Shown here piece after piece: positions 15,692 to 27,927 of a DNA stretch of 64,000 bases. The DNA is from Saccharomonospora amisosensis (GTDB lineage Bacteria; Actinomycetota; Actinomycetes; Mycobacteriales; Pseudonocardiaceae). The DNA lies in the NCBI RefSeq assembly GCF_011761185.1, contig NZ_JAAOYM010000001.1, positions 3,844,001 to 3,908,000 of the forward strand. Reading direction: 5' to 3'. The translations under genes and the position numbers were made by a program. The stretch's first letter is position 1. Each line of letters begins with the position of its first letter. A model generated the notes under the pieces. That model saw only the letters and a list, made by a program, of their open reading frames with translations. It had not been told where the DNA came from and made no database searches.

Positions 15692-17869
15692 GTGGCCACC
15701 TTCCTGTCCCGTCTCGGCCGGTTCTCCTTCCAGCGCCGCTGGCTGGTCACCGGCATCTGGGTCGTCCTTCTCGCGGCGTTCGGCGTCGGCGCACTCACGC
15801 TGTCAGGGCAGACCACCAACTCGGTGGCCATCCCGGGCACCGAATCACAGCGGGCGATCGAACAGTTGAAGCAGAAGTTCCCCGAAGCCGGGGTGGGAGG
15901 AGCCACCGCCCGCGTCGTGATGGCGGCGCCGGAGGGCGAGAAGCTGGACCCCGCGACCGTCGCCGAGGTCGTTGACGGCCTGCGCGCCGCGCCGAAGGTC
16001 GCAGGCGTCACCGACCCGTTCCAGGCACGGATGGTGTCGCCGGACGGCAGGATCGCGCTGGCCCAGGCGACCTACCAGGTGAAGAACTTCGAGCTGACCG
16101 AATCCGACCGTGAGGCGCTGCTCTCGGCCGCTGACCCGGGCAGGGCCGAGGGCCTGACGGTGGAGTTCGGCGGCGACGCGATGCAGCCGATGCCGCAGAC
16201 CCAGCCGACCGAAGGCATCGGCGTCGCCGTCGCCGCGGTGGTGCTCATCATGACATTCGGCTCGCTGCTCGCCGCTGGCCTGCCGCTGCTGACCGCGCTC
16301 ATCGGCATCGGGATCGGCATGGCGGGCATCACCGCCGCGTCCGGCTTCCTGGAACTGAACTCCAACACGCCGGTGCTCGCACTCATGATCGGGCTCGCCG
16401 TCGGCATTGACTACGCGCTGTTCATCCTCTCCCGGTACCGCCACGAGTTGCGGCAGGGACGTGAACCGGCCGACGCCGCCGCCCTCGCCGTCGGCACTGC
16501 GGGTTCGGCGGTCGTCTTCGCGGGCCTGACGGTGATCATCGCGCTGGCGGGCCTCACCATCGTCGGTATCCCGGTGCTCGGCGAGATGGGGGTCGCCGCG
16601 TCGGTGACCGTCGCGGTCGCGGTGCTGATCGCTCTCACCCTGCTGCCCGCCGTCCTCGGCTTCGTTCGCACGAAGGTGCTGGGCGGGCGAATCCCCGGGC
16701 TGCGGGGCGGGCACGGCAGCGGACCGACACTGGGTGAGCGCTGGGCGGCCTTCGTCGCGCGCCGCCGCGGCATCGTTCTCATCCTCTCGGTGGCTGGGCT
16801 CGCCGTGCTGGCCATCCCCGCCACGGACATGCGACTGGGGCTTCCCAACGACAGCACCGCGCCTGCGGACTCCACGCAGCACAAGGCCTACAACCTGATC
16901 AGCGAGGGTTTCGGCCCCGGGTCCAACGGTCCGCTCATCGTCATGGTGGAGGCGCAGACCGATCCCAGGGCCGCCGTGGGCGCCGCGGCCAGGCGGATCA
17001 GCGCGCTCGATGACGTCGCTGCCGTGATGCCGCCCCGCTTCAACGCCACGGGCGACACCGCACTGCTGAACGTGGTGCCCAGGAGCGGCCCGAGCAGCGC
17101 CGAAACCGAGCAGCTCGTCACCGACATCCGCGCCGAGGGCCAGGCGCTTAACGACCGGACCGGCGCGACCGTGTCCGTCACCGGTTACACCGCGCTGAAC
17201 ATCGACGTCTCCCGCAAGATGGCCGACGCTTTGCTGCCCTACCTTTCGCTGATCGTGGGCCTGGCGTTCATCCTGCTCATGCTGGTCTTCCGCTCCGTGG
17301 TGGTGCCGTTGAAGGCGGCCGTGGGCTTCCTCGGTTCGGTGGCCGCCACCTTTGGCGCCGTCGTCGCGGTGTTCCAGTGGGGCTGGCTCGGTGACCTGCT
17401 CGGTGTGGAGTCGACCGGCCCGGTGATGAGCATGCTGCCCATCCTGCTCATCGGCGTGCTGTTCGGCCTCGCGATGGACTACCAGGTGTTCCTGGTGACG
17501 CGGATGCGTGAGGAGCATGTCCACGGCGCCACACCCGACAAGGCGATGGTCATCGGCTTCAAGCACGGCTCGCGTGTGGTGGTCGCCGCGGCACTCATCA
17601 TGATCAGTGTGTTCGCCGGGTTCGTGCTCGCCAAGGAGACACTGATCCAGTCGGTCGGCTTCGCGCTGGCGTTCGGAGTCGCCATGGACGCCTTCGTGGT
17701 ACGGATGACCATCGTGCCCGCGGTGATGTCACTGCTGGGCAAGCGGGCGTGGTGGCTGCCGCGCTGGCTGGACCGCGTGCTGCCGAGGGTGGACGTCGAG
17801 GGCGAGCGGCTCGCCGCGAAGCCCCCGGAGGGTGGGCACGGCACCAACCGCGCGCTGGAGCCGGTGTAA
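15692..17869 (+). CDS. MMPL-family RND-type exporter
   Basis: Membrane transporter of 725 residues with two repeated halves, each a transmembrane helix, an extracytoplasmic domain and a five-helix bundle. The TM4 and TM10 proton-relay regions are seen as GLAVGIDYALFILSRYR and FGLAMDYQVFLVTRMRE. Family members export lipids, siderophores or drugs by proton antiport. The GTG start has GGAG six bases upstream. A divergent TetR gene and palindromes suggest drug- or lipid-inducible expression. The hydrophilic tail after the last helix is about 40 residues. Confidence 0.93.
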   Translation: MATFLSRLGRFSFQRRWLVTGIWVVLLAAFGVGALTLSGQTTNSVAIPGTESQRAIEQLKQKFPEAGVGGATARVVMAAPEGEKLDPATVAEVVDGLRAAPKVAGVTDPFQARMVSPDGRIALAQATYQVKNFELTESDREALLSAADPGRAEGLTVEFGGDAMQPMPQTQPTEGIGVAVAAVVLIMTFGSLLAAGLPLLTALIGIGIGMAGITAASGFLELNSNTPVLALMIGLAVGIDYALFILSRYRHELRQGREPADAAALAVGTAGSAVVFAGLTVIIALAGLTIVGIPVLGEMGVAASVTVAVAVLIALTLLPAVLGFVRTKVLGGRIPGLRGGHGSGPTLGERWAAFVARRRGIVLILSVAGLAVLAIPATDMRLGLPNDSTAPADSTQHKAYNLISEGFGPGSNGPLIVMVEAQTDPRAAVGAAARRISALDDVAAVMPPRFNATGDTALLNVVPRSGPSSAETEQLVTDIRAEGQALNDRTGATVSVTGYTALNIDVSRKMADALLPYLSLIVGLAFILLMLVFRSVVVPLKAAVGFLGSVAATFGAVVAVFQWGWLGDLLGVESTGPVMSMLPILLIGVLFGLAMDYQVFLVTRMREEHVHGATPDKAMVIGFKHGSRVVVAAALIMISVFAGFVLAKETLIQSVGFALAFGVAMDAFVVRMTIVPAVMSLLGKRAWWLPRWLDRVLPRVDVEGERLAAKPPEGGHGTNRALEPV

Positions 17870-17876
17870 CGGGTCG

Positions 17877-18029
17877 TCAGTACAGCCAGGCGATGGCCGC
17901 ACCCGCGGCCAACAGCGCGGTCACGCCGAGCGCCACGGACAACCAGCGCGACTTCTTCCACACGCTGTAGGCGCCTCCGGCGAGGAACCCCGCCACGCCG
18001 AACAGCACCAGTGGCAACCAGGTCTGCAT
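17877..18029 (-). CDS. 50-residue single or double membrane-span protein downstream of hisB
   Basis: ATG at 18029, directly abutting the hisB stop, ending at a TGA at 17877. The product starts MQTWLPLVLFGVAGFLAGG, then a short basic loop (WKKSRW) and a second hydrophobic stretch SVALGVTALLAAGAAIAWLY, so it is a two-helix hairpin. I know no function. Tight coupling to hisB suggests that it is the last gene of the his run. Confidence 0.65.
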   Translation of the reverse strand: MQTWLPLVLFGVAGFLAGGAYSVWKKSRWLSVALGVTALLAAGAAIAWLY

Positions 18030-21045
<3,016 letters not shown>

Positions 21046-21093
21046 AAGGTCTAGGGTACGAGCCAGTACCGCGTCCGCGACCGGGAGGTAGCC

Positions 21094-21894
21094 GTGCTGC
21101 GAGTCGCCCTGTGCCAGCTCACCTCGAGCACCGATCCGAAGGCCAATCTCGATCTCGTTCGGGAATGGGTGGGCCGGGCCGCGGGTGAGGGCGCCCGCGT
21201 GGTCGTGTTCCCCGAGGCGATGATGGCACGCTTCGGGGTGCGGCTCGCGCCGCTCGCCGAGCCGGTCGACGGGCCGTGGGCGCTGGCGGTCAGCGAGGTC
21301 GCGCGCGAGGCGGATGTGCTGGTGATCGCCGGAATGTTCACCCCTGACGGCGACCGGGTGCGCAACACGCTGCTGGTGACCGGACTCGGCGAGCACCGCG
21401 GCTACGACAAGATCCACCTGTACGACGCCTTCGGGTTCCGCGAGTCCGACACGGTGGCGGGCGGCTCCGAGCAGGTCACCGTGGCCGTCGATGGGGTCAG
21501 GCTCGGCCTTGCCACCTGCTACGACGTGCGGTTCCCCGAGCTGTTCCAGTCGCTGGCCGACGCCGGCAGCAGTGCGGTGGTGCTGCCCGCGTCCTGGGGC
21601 GCGGGCAAGGGCAAACGCGAACAATGGGAACTACTGGTACGGGCCAGGGCGCTGGACTCCGGCTGCTGGGTGCTGGCGTGTGGGCAGGCACATCCGGCCG
21701 CGACCGGCACCGAGGTCAATCCCAAGGCGCCCACCGGCATCGGGTACTCGGCCGTGGCCGACCCGTTCGGGCACCTGCACGCGGAGCTGGGCGCCGGACC
21801 GGATCTGCTCGTCACCGACATCGATCCCGAACTGGCCGCCAAGTCGCGCGAGGCGACCGGCGTGCTGGCCAATCGCAGGCTCGGTCGGGAATGA
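21094..21894 (+). CDS. carbon-nitrogen hydrolase (nitrilase superfamily, Nit-like amidase)
   Basis: Hydrolase of 266 residues. The catalytic triad is E41 (VVVFPEAMM), K106 ([11 protein letters not shown]) and C142 ([11 protein letters not shown]). The [13 protein letters not shown] segment is typical of the Nit1/deaminated-glutathione-amidase branch, suggesting a metabolite-repair role; other amides are possible. The GTG start has GGGAGG upstream. It is divergent from hisD across 48 bases and converges with nadC. Confidence 0.9.
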   Translation: MLRVALCQLTSSTDPKANLDLVREWVGRAAGEGARVVVFPEAMMARFGVRLAPLAEPVDGPWALAVSEVAREADVLVIAGMFTPDGDRVRNTLLVTGLGEHRGYDKIHLYDAFGFRESDTVAGGSEQVTVAVDGVRLGLATCYDVRFPELFQSLADAGSSAVVLPASWGAGKGKREQWELLVRARALDSGCWVLACGQAHPAATGTEVNPKAPTGIGYSAVADPFGHLHAELGAGPDLLVTDIDPELAAKSREATGVLANRRLGRE

Positions 21895-21917
21895 GGCTGC
21901 GGCCTCGACGGCCCCGA

Positions 21918-22784
21918 TCACCCAGCCTCGCGCAGGTCCATCCCGATGTCCAGCGCCGGGACCGAGTGGGTCAGCGCCCCCACCGCCAGGTAGTCCACCC
22001 CCGATTCGGCGTAGGCGCGGGCGTTCTCCAACCGCAGCCCGCCCGAGGCCTCCAGCCTGGTCCTCGGTGACCGCGCGTCACGCAGCCGCACGCCGTTGGC
22101 GCAGTCGGCGGGGGTGAAGTTGTCCAGCAGCACCTCGTCGGCGCCCGCGTCGAGTGCCTCAGCGAGTTGGTCCAGGTTGTCGACCTCTACCTCGCACGGC
22201 AGCCCCGCCGCGTGCTCCCGCGCGAGCCGCAGCGCCTCGGAGACCGAACCGGCGGCCACCACGTGGTTGTCCTTGATGAGCACCGCGTCGCCAAGGCCCA
22301 TCCGGTGGTTCACCCCGCCCCCGAGGCGCACCGCGTACTTCTGCAGCAGCCGCAGCCCCGGCAGCGTCTTTCGGGAGTCGCGGATCGCGCAGCCGGTGCC
22401 CCGCACGGCCGAAACCCACGCCGCCGTCGCGGTCGCCACCCCGGAGAGGTGGCACAGCAGGTTCAGCACGGTCCGCTCCGCGGTGAGCAGGCCCCGCACC
22501 CCGCCGCGCACCACAAGCACCGGTTCGCCCGCCACCACGGCGCTGCCGTCGAGGCGGCTGCTCACCACCTCGTAGCCGTCACCGAGCACCGCGTCGAACA
22601 CCGTGAGCGCCACGGGTATGCCCGCGACGACACCCGGCGCGCGGGCTGTCAGTTCGGCCGTCGCCGTGGCGGCTTCGGGCACGGTCGCGGCCGTAGTGGC
22701 GTCTGGCCCGTACCGCAGGTCCTCCTCCAGTGCGGTGGTGACTACCCTGCGCGCGTCGTCCAGATCGAGTTCTGTCGCCGTCAC
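21918..22784 (-). CDS. nadC: nicotinate-nucleotide pyrophosphorylase (carboxylating)
   Basis: Quinolinate phosphoribosyltransferase of 288 residues. Motifs are TVLNLLCHLSGVAT, DSRKTLPGLR, VRLGGGVNHRMGL and LIKDNHV. It converts quinolinate and PRPP to nicotinate mononucleotide with loss of CO2. The GTG at 22784 overlaps the nadB stop (GTGA); the longer open frame upstream lies inside nadB and is not coding. Last gene of the nadABC operon. Confidence 0.96.
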   Translation of the reverse strand: MTATELDLDDARRVVTTALEEDLRYGPDATTAATVPEAATATAELTARAPGVVAGIPVALTVFDAVLGDGYEVVSSRLDGSAVVAGEPVLVVRGGVRGLLTAERTVLNLLCHLSGVATATAAWVSAVRGTGCAIRDSRKTLPGLRLLQKYAVRLGGGVNHRMGLGDAVLIKDNHVVAAGSVSEALRLAREHAAGLPCEVEVDNLDQLAEALDAGADEVLLDNFTPADCANGVRLRDARSPRTRLEASGGLRLENARAYAESGVDYLAVGALTHSVPALDIGMDLREAG

Positions 22785-24421
22785 GCCGCGGTCTCCAGCA
22801 CCGGGTCGGCGAGCACCGGCCTGCCTGACGGCCCGAGCCGGACGTACAGGCTGCGCTGCCAGGAGGTGTCGTCGCGTCGTGGGTGGTCGGTGCGCACGTG
22901 GCTGCCTCTCGACTCCTGCCTGCGCTCGGCCGCCGCGACCAGCGCCTGCGCCAGGAGTGTCAGCGCCGCGTCCTCCACGGCCCGGTGTGTCCACAGCGGT
23001 CCGTTCTCCGTGGACAGATCGAGCACCGAGCCCGCGACGGCCAGCCCTTCTGCGTCCCTGCCGATAGCGGCGTAGCGGCTCATCACCCGTTGCAGCACGT
23101 CCCGGTCGGCGATCGGCACGGCACCGGTTCGCGGGTCGATGCCGTACGCGGGGTCGGCGAGGCGCCGGGTGGTCAGGTCCTCGGCGACGGCTTCGGCGGC
23201 GCGCTCGGCGAGCACGAGCCCTTCGAGCAGGCTGTTGGACGCCAGCCGGTTGGCTCCGTGCAGTCCGGTCCGCGCGACCTCGCCCGCCGCGTACAGCCCG
23301 GGCACTCCGGTACGCCCGTCGGTGGCGGTGACCACGCCACCGCAGGCGAAGTGCGCCGCTGGAGTGACCGGAATCGGGTCCACCGCCGGGTCGACGCCCT
23401 CTGCCAGGCAGGCTGCGTGCACCGTGGGGAACCGGCGCTCGAACCCGGCGATCCCGGTGGCGTCGAGGAATACGTGGTCGTCGACGCCGCCGGGTGCCGA
23501 GGCCATCCTGCGTGCGATCGCGGCGGACACGACATCACGTGGCGCGAGGTCGGCCAGCGGGTGCACTCCCCGCATCACCGGCTTGCCCGTGGCGTCCACC
23601 AGCACGGCTCCCTCACCGCGCACCGCCTCGGTGACAAGCGGGCGCCTGCCCCGCGCAGAGGGCGTGTAGAGCACCGTGGGATGGAACTGCACGAACTCGA
23701 TGTCGGCCACACAGGCGCCCGCCCGCAGTGCCAGCGCGATGCCGTCGCCTGTCGCAGGCTCAGGGTTGGAGGTGGCCTGGTAGAGCTGTCCGAAGCCGCC
23801 GGTGGCCACGAGCACGGCGGGCGCACGCAGCAAGCCGGGCACGCCCTGCTCGTCAAGTACCGACACACCGGCAACCTCGCCCGCCGGGGTGCGCAGCGCG
23901 TCGATGGCCACATGGTGCTCGAGCACTGGGATGCGCTGCCTGCCCGCCGCCGCCACAAGTGCGCGTTCCACCTCGGCGCCGGTGGCGTCGCCTCCGGCGT
24001 GAATCACACGGAAGGCGCTGTGCCCGCCCTCCCGGGTTCTCGCCAGCCCGGAGTCGGTGGTGTCGAAGCGCGCGCCGCGCCTGCGCAACCTCGCGACGGC
24101 GCCCGGACCCGCGCGAACGATCTCACGCACGGCGTCGACGTCACACAATCCCGCCCCCGCGGTGACGGTGTCGGCGGCATGTGAAAGCAGTGAGTCGCCC
24201 TCGGCGTGTTCGCCGTCGAGTACGACGGCGACACCGCCCTGTGCCCACCGGGTGTTGCCGTCGGCAACGGAGCCCTTGGTGACCACGAGAACCCGTAGCC
24301 CCAGTTCCGCGGCCCGAAGCGCCGCCGTCAGCCCGGCGACCCCGCTGCCGAGCACGACCAGGTCAGCCGCCGCCTCCCATCCTGGAGTTTTCGCCCCTTG
24401 GTCGGTAACCGGCGTGCTCAT
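22781..24421 (-). CDS. nadB: L-aspartate oxidase
   Basis: Flavoprotein of 546 residues converting aspartate to iminoaspartate. Seen are the FAD motif [32 protein letters not shown], the active-site region [12 protein letters not shown] and [18 protein letters not shown], with a C-terminal helical domain. The ATG overlaps the nadA stop (ATGA). Second gene of the nadABC operon. Confidence 0.96.
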   Translation of the reverse strand: MSTPVTDQGAKTPGWEAAADLVVLGSGVAGLTAALRAAELGLRVLVVTKGSVADGNTRWAQGGVAVVLDGEHAEGDSLLSHAADTVTAGAGLCDVDAVREIVRAGPGAVARLRRRGARFDTTDSGLARTREGGHSAFRVIHAGGDATGAEVERALVAAAGRQRIPVLEHHVAIDALRTPAGEVAGVSVLDEQGVPGLLRAPAVLVATGGFGQLYQATSNPEPATGDGIALALRAGACVADIEFVQFHPTVLYTPSARGRRPLVTEAVRGEGAVLVDATGKPVMRGVHPLADLAPRDVVSAAIARRMASAPGGVDDHVFLDATGIAGFERRFPTVHAACLAEGVDPAVDPIPVTPAAHFACGGVVTATDGRTGVPGLYAAGEVARTGLHGANRLASNSLLEGLVLAERAAEAVAEDLTTRRLADPAYGIDPRTGAVPIADRDVLQRVMSRYAAIGRDAEGLAVAGSVLDLSTENGPLWTHRAVEDAALTLLAQALVAAAERRQESRGSHVRTDHPRRDDTSWQRSLYVRLGPSGRPVLADPVLETAA

Positions 24422-25425
24422 TCGCCGCCCCCCGGCTGGCCGATCTCGATCATACGCTGCACCGAGGCGCGCGCAAGCCGCGCCGTCTCCGGATCGACGT
24501 GCACCTCGTCGACACCCTCCCGTAGCGACCGCAGCAACGCGGCGGGGGTGATCAGCTTCATGTAGCGGCAGGTGGCGCGGTCGTTGACCGCCCGGAAGTC
24601 GATCTCGGGTGCGGTCTTGCGCAACTGGTGCAGCATGCCCGTCTCCGTGGCCACCAGCACCGAACCCGCCTTGGTCTGCTTGGCCGCCTTGAGCATGTCT
24701 CCTGTGGACAAGATCTTCACCCGATCCGGGGCGACCGTGCCCTCCCCTGCCAGGTACAGGGCCGAGGTGGCACACCCGCACTCGGGGTGGATGAACAGCT
24801 CGGCGTCCGGATCGGCCTCGGCCCGCTCAGCGAGTTCGGGGCCGTTGATCCCGGCGTGCACGTGGCACTCGCCCGCCCAGACGTGGAGGTTCTCCCTGCC
24901 GGTCTCCCGCCTGACGTGTGCGCCGAGGAACTGGTCGGGGCAGAACAGCACCTCGGTGTCCGGCGGAATCGAGGCGACCACGTCCACCGCGTTTGACGAC
25001 GTGCAGCAGATGTCGGTCTCCGCCTTCACCTCCGCCGTGGTGTTGACGTAGGACACCACGACCGCGCCGGGGTGCTGCGCCTTCCATTCCCGCAACTGCT
25101 CACCCGTGATGGAGTCGGCCAGCGAGCAACCCGCCCTGGCATCGGGGATCAGCACGGTCTTCTCCGGCGCGAGGATCTTCGCCGTCTCGGCCATGAAGTG
25201 CACGCCGCAGAAGACGATGGTGGAGGCATCACTTGCGGCGGCGATCCTGCTCAGCGCGAGCGAGTCGCCGGTGTGGTCGGCGACCTCCTGTATCTCGGGC
25301 AGTTGGTAGTTGTGCGCGAGCAGCACCGCGTCTCGCTCGTCGGCGAGCCTGCGCACCTCCTCGGCCCAAGCCTCGTCCGCACGGACGCCCCCGTACGGAA
25401 TGAGTTCGTCCACATGCGCCGTCAT
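24418..25425 (-). CDS. nadA: quinolinate synthase A
   Basis: [4Fe-4S] enzyme of 335 residues that condenses iminoaspartate with dihydroxyacetone phosphate. Conserved segments are [28 protein letters not shown] (first cluster cysteine), [24 protein letters not shown] and [10 protein letters not shown]. The start ATG has GGAGG six bases upstream. Its promoter region contains the NrtR operator at 25441-25463, so NAD synthesis is repressed by the divergent regulator. Confidence 0.97.
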   Translation of the reverse strand: MTAHVDELIPYGGVRADEAWAEEVRRLADERDAVLLAHNYQLPEIQEVADHTGDSLALSRIAAASDASTIVFCGVHFMAETAKILAPEKTVLIPDARAGCSLADSITGEQLREWKAQHPGAVVVSYVNTTAEVKAETDICCTSSNAVDVVASIPPDTEVLFCPDQFLGAHVRRETGRENLHVWAGECHVHAGINGPELAERAEADPDAELFIHPECGCATSALYLAGEGTVAPDRVKILSTGDMLKAAKQTKAGSVLVATETGMLHQLRKTAPEIDFRAVNDRATCRYMKLITPAALLRSLREGVDEVHVDPETARLARASVQRMIEIGQPGGGE

Positions 25426-25440
25426 GTTGAGCCTCCGTTA

Positions 25441-25463
25441 GTTTTCGCCTTACAATCGAAAAC
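25441..25463. promoter_or_regulatory. NrtR operator between nadA and nrtR
   Basis: Inverted repeat GTTTTCG-N9-CGAAAAC (perfect 7-bp arms) in the 39-bp divergent gap. It overlaps TACAAT at 25451-25456, which is the likely -10 box of nrtR (eight bases before its GTG), so binding would block nrtR as well as nadABC. Confidence 0.85.
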
Positions 25464-25464
25464 C

Positions 25465-26244
25465 GTGCTATCACATATTAACAGCAACAACCCGGTGGCA
25501 CACGAGGTGCTGGCGGCCGTGCTACAGGTGCGTTACGCCACAGCAGCCGGTGAGCGACCGCCCGCACACGGGCCCGCGAGCCTGCGGGTGCTGCTGTGGC
25601 GACGTGCGCTCGATCCGCATATCGGCAGGTGGTCGCTGCCGGGCGGCAGGCTGCGACCCGACGAGGACGTGGAGACCTCGATCCGCAGGCAGCTCGCCGA
25701 GAAGGTCGACGTGAAGCAGCTTTCACACGTCGAGCAACTGGCGGTGTTCAGTGCACCGGACCGGGTGCCGGGCCCCAGGGTGGTCGCCACCGCCTTCCTG
25801 GGATTGGTGCCCGCGGGGGTGGACCCCGTGGTGCCGGAGGACACCGCCTGGCATCCGGTGGACGCGCTGCCGCGCACAGCCTTCGACCACGAGGCGATCG
25901 TGCTGCGCGCCCGGGACCGGCTGCGGGCGAAGCTGAGCTACACCAACCTCGGTTTCGCGCTGGCACCGAAGGAGTTCACGATGTCCACGCTGCGCGAGCT
26001 GTACTCGGCGGCCCTTGGGTATCCGGTGTCGGCGACCAACCTGCAACGCGTGTTGTCCCGGCGCGGGCTGCTGGTGCCGTCCGGCCGCACGGCCTCCCCC
26101 GGCCGCACCGGCGGGCGCCCCGCCGCGCTGTACTCGTTCGCGCACGCCGGAATGCAGGTGACAGACCCCTTCGCGGTACTCAAACCACCCACACCGAAGC
26201 GGCCTGCCACGCGCGAACGAGCACGCCGGTCCCCGACGCCGTAA
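25465..26244 (+). CDS. nrtR: NrtR, Nudix-domain repressor of NAD biosynthesis
   Basis: Regulator of 259 residues. Residues about 20-150 form a Nudix-like sensor domain (LWRRALDPHIGRWSLPGGRL, then SIRRQLAEKVD replacing a standard Nudix box, so probably not a hydrolase). Residues about 155-225 are the winged helix (FTMSTLRELYSAALGYPVSATNLQRVLSRRGLL). The family binds ADP-ribose or NAD metabolites and controls nadABC. The GTG at 25465 abuts the operator and has no ribosome-binding site; an N-terminal extension is unlikely because it would read through nadA on the other strand. Confidence 0.93.
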   Translation: MLSHINSNNPVAHEVLAAVLQVRYATAAGERPPAHGPASLRVLLWRRALDPHIGRWSLPGGRLRPDEDVETSIRRQLAEKVDVKQLSHVEQLAVFSAPDRVPGPRVVATAFLGLVPAGVDPVVPEDTAWHPVDALPRTAFDHEAIVLRARDRLRAKLSYTNLGFALAPKEFTMSTLRELYSAALGYPVSATNLQRVLSRRGLLVPSGRTASPGRTGGRPAALYSFAHAGMQVTDPFAVLKPPTPKRPATRERARRSPTP

Positions 26245-26253
26245 CGTGAGAAC

Positions 26254-26967
26254 GTGACCCAAAGGAGACAGGAGGATGCAACCGCCTCACTGCCGCTGTT
26301 TCCGCTGCACACTGTGCTGCTACCGGGTGTGCATCTGCCGTTGCACATCTTCGAGCCCCGCTACCGGCAACTCACCATCGACCTGGTGACCGAGGTGGTG
26401 CCCGACCGGATGTTCGGCGTTGTCGCCATCAAGACCTCCGTGGTGCGCGAAGTCGAGCGGCTCGAGCACGTCCACGGCGTCGGCTGCGCCGCGTTGCTGC
26501 GGGAGGCCAAGCGCTTGCCGGACGGCCGGTTCGACATCATCACCACCGGGCACCGGCGGTTTCGGCTGCTCGACCTCGACACCCGATCCGCGCCCTACCT
26601 CGTGGGCACGGTGGAGTGGCTCGACGACGCACCGCTTCCGGAAGGTGGCGAGGAAGTCGGCGAGCGACTCGCGGATGTGGCCAGGGCGGCACACCGACGC
26701 TACTGCGCGTTGGCGTGGGACAGCGACGGCTGGCGTTCTCCGTCCGCCGATGTCGCACCCGCCGAGCTGGCCTACCTGCTCGCCGCCGACTGCATGCTGC
26801 CGCTGTCCGACCGACAGGCCCTGCTGGAGGAAACCCAGCCGCTGCACAGACTGCGGCTGGCCTGCCAGTTGCTCAGCAGGGAGGCTGGGTTTCTTTCCGA
26901 ACTGCGCGCCGTGCCGCCGCCCTACAGTGAGGTGGGCGAGCACCCGGCCCGGCCCAGCCTGAATTAG
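26254..26967 (+). CDS. LON substrate-binding (N-terminal) domain protein
   Basis: Stand-alone LON N-terminal-domain protein of 237 residues with no ATPase or protease part. The family start LPLFPLHTVLLPGVHLPLHIFEPRYRQL is clear, and the C-terminal helical half resembles other actinobacterial members. Function is not established; domains of this fold bind substrate proteins. The GTG start is six bases after TAACGT, which overlaps the nrtR stop, so it may have its own leaderless promoter or be read through from nrtR. Confidence 0.85.
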   Translation: MTQRRQEDATASLPLFPLHTVLLPGVHLPLHIFEPRYRQLTIDLVTEVVPDRMFGVVAIKTSVVREVERLEHVHGVGCAALLREAKRLPDGRFDIITTGHRRFRLLDLDTRSAPYLVGTVEWLDDAPLPEGGEEVGERLADVARAAHRRYCALAWDSDGWRSPSADVAPAELAYLLAADCMLPLSDRQALLEETQPLHRLRLACQLLSREAGFLSELRAVPPPYSEVGEHPARPSLN

Positions 26968-27026
26968 CACGGGCCCGCCGCGCCGTGCCCGTGCGATCGA
27001 TACCCCAGCGTCGCACTCGACAGAAC

Positions 27027-27089
27027 CCGAACGCAGAACTCGCGGGCAGGAACGGGGGACTCGCGGGCAGGAGCGGGGGACTCGCGCTG
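27027..27089 (+). repeat. array 3 of the 21-bp GC-rich tandem repeat (3 units)
   Basis: Three units matching arrays 1 and 2 (core GGACTCGCGGGC on the plus strand; the first and last units are diverged). It lies between the convergent LON-domain and DUF2567 genes and touches the stop of the latter. Confidence 0.88.
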
Positions 27090-27090
27090 G

Positions 27091-27678
27091 TCAGGTCAGC
27101 CGCCTGCCCAGGTCGTCGTGTCCGTTCCAGGCGGCCAGCACCCCATAGGCGAGCGCGGCCGTCATCGGCTGCGCCAGCAGCACCCAGCGCGATTCCAGCA
27201 CCGGCGCCCGCTCGATCACCGCGCCCAGTCGTGGCGACTCGGGCACGGCGTAACGCGCGTCCGCGAACGCGGGCCCCAACCGCATTGCCAGCCACCCGGC
27301 CAGCAGCGAGCCGGCAACCACCGCGAGCAGCGTCACCGGCCCGCGCCGGTCCCGAAGCAACCACACCACGGTCCCGACAACCAGGCCCGCCGAAAGACCC
27401 AGCAGCAGGAAGATCGCCATGTCCTCGAAGCGGTGCCAGCTTTCCAGCTGCAGCGGCACCAGCCTGCCTTCCTCGGTGACCACCCGCATGCGCTGCGTCG
27501 GTGCGAGCAGGGCCCACAACCAGCCGAGTGGGATGCCCAGCAACCCCACCAGTGACACCACGCTGACGGCGGGCAGCAGATCGACCTTGACGGTGAAACC
27601 GGCCGCCGGTGCACGCTTCACGGCGGGTTGCGCGGGCGGCGGCAACGCGATGTCAGCTTGCTCCGCCTGCTCCGGCAC
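27091..27678 (-). CDS. DUF2567-type membrane protein
   Basis: Protein of 195 residues with four predicted transmembrane segments (about residues 30-60, 85-110, 115-135, 165-185) and an extracytoplasmic loop after helix 1. It resembles the DUF2567 family encoded downstream of bioB and bsaP in mycobacteria. No function is known; the conserved position suggests a link to biotin metabolism or simple co-transcription. GTG start with GGGAGG six bases upstream. Confidence 0.78.
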   Translation of the reverse strand: MPEQAEQADIALPPPAQPAVKRAPAAGFTVKVDLLPAVSVVSLVGLLGIPLGWLWALLAPTQRMRVVTEEGRLVPLQLESWHRFEDMAIFLLLGLSAGLVVGTVVWLLRDRRGPVTLLAVVAGSLLAGWLAMRLGPAFADARYAVPESPRLGAVIERAPVLESRWVLLAQPMTAALAYGVLAAWNGHDDLGRRLT

Positions 27679-27717
27679 TCCCGACCTCCCTCTGCGACGC
27701 CCCCGTCAGCGGCGAGC

Positions 27718-27927
27718 CTAGCCGGTCGGGAAGGCGTCCATCGAGGAGGTTTCCCCATGCCTGCTGCACCGCGCCGACCACCCCGCCGGAGTCACCTGCA
27801 CCACCATCCTGCGTGCGCAGTGCGGGCAGAACCGGGGCGGTTCCAGGGCAGTGCGCGGGCTGCGGCACGACTCGTGTCCGGCCAAGGCCTCTTCACGGCC
27901 GCAGTGGACACAGAACCGCTCGCTCAC
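27718..27927 (-). CDS. bsaP: BsaP, biotin synthase auxiliary protein
   Basis: Protein of 69 residues with cysteines at 6, 9, 21, 34, 37 and 54 (CVHC, CPHC and others) and a conserved C-terminal [19 protein letters not shown]. It matches the small Cys-rich protein encoded after bioB in actinobacteria (Rv1590 type), reported to carry an iron-sulfur cluster and to be needed for BioB turnover. GTGA overlap with bioB shows translational coupling. Confidence 0.88.
   Translation of the reverse strand: MSERFCVHCGREEALAGHESCRSPRTALEPPRFCPHCARRMVVQVTPAGWSARCSRHGETSSMDAFPTG

Noticed and set aside
15845-17566. 573-codon minus-strand open frame opposite the MMPL gene
   Set aside because: Antisense shadow; low-complexity His/Asp/Gln composition.
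25072-25464. N-terminal extension of NrtR
   Set aside because: The in-frame extension runs antisense through nadA and across the operator; the GTG at 25465 gives the family-length protein.
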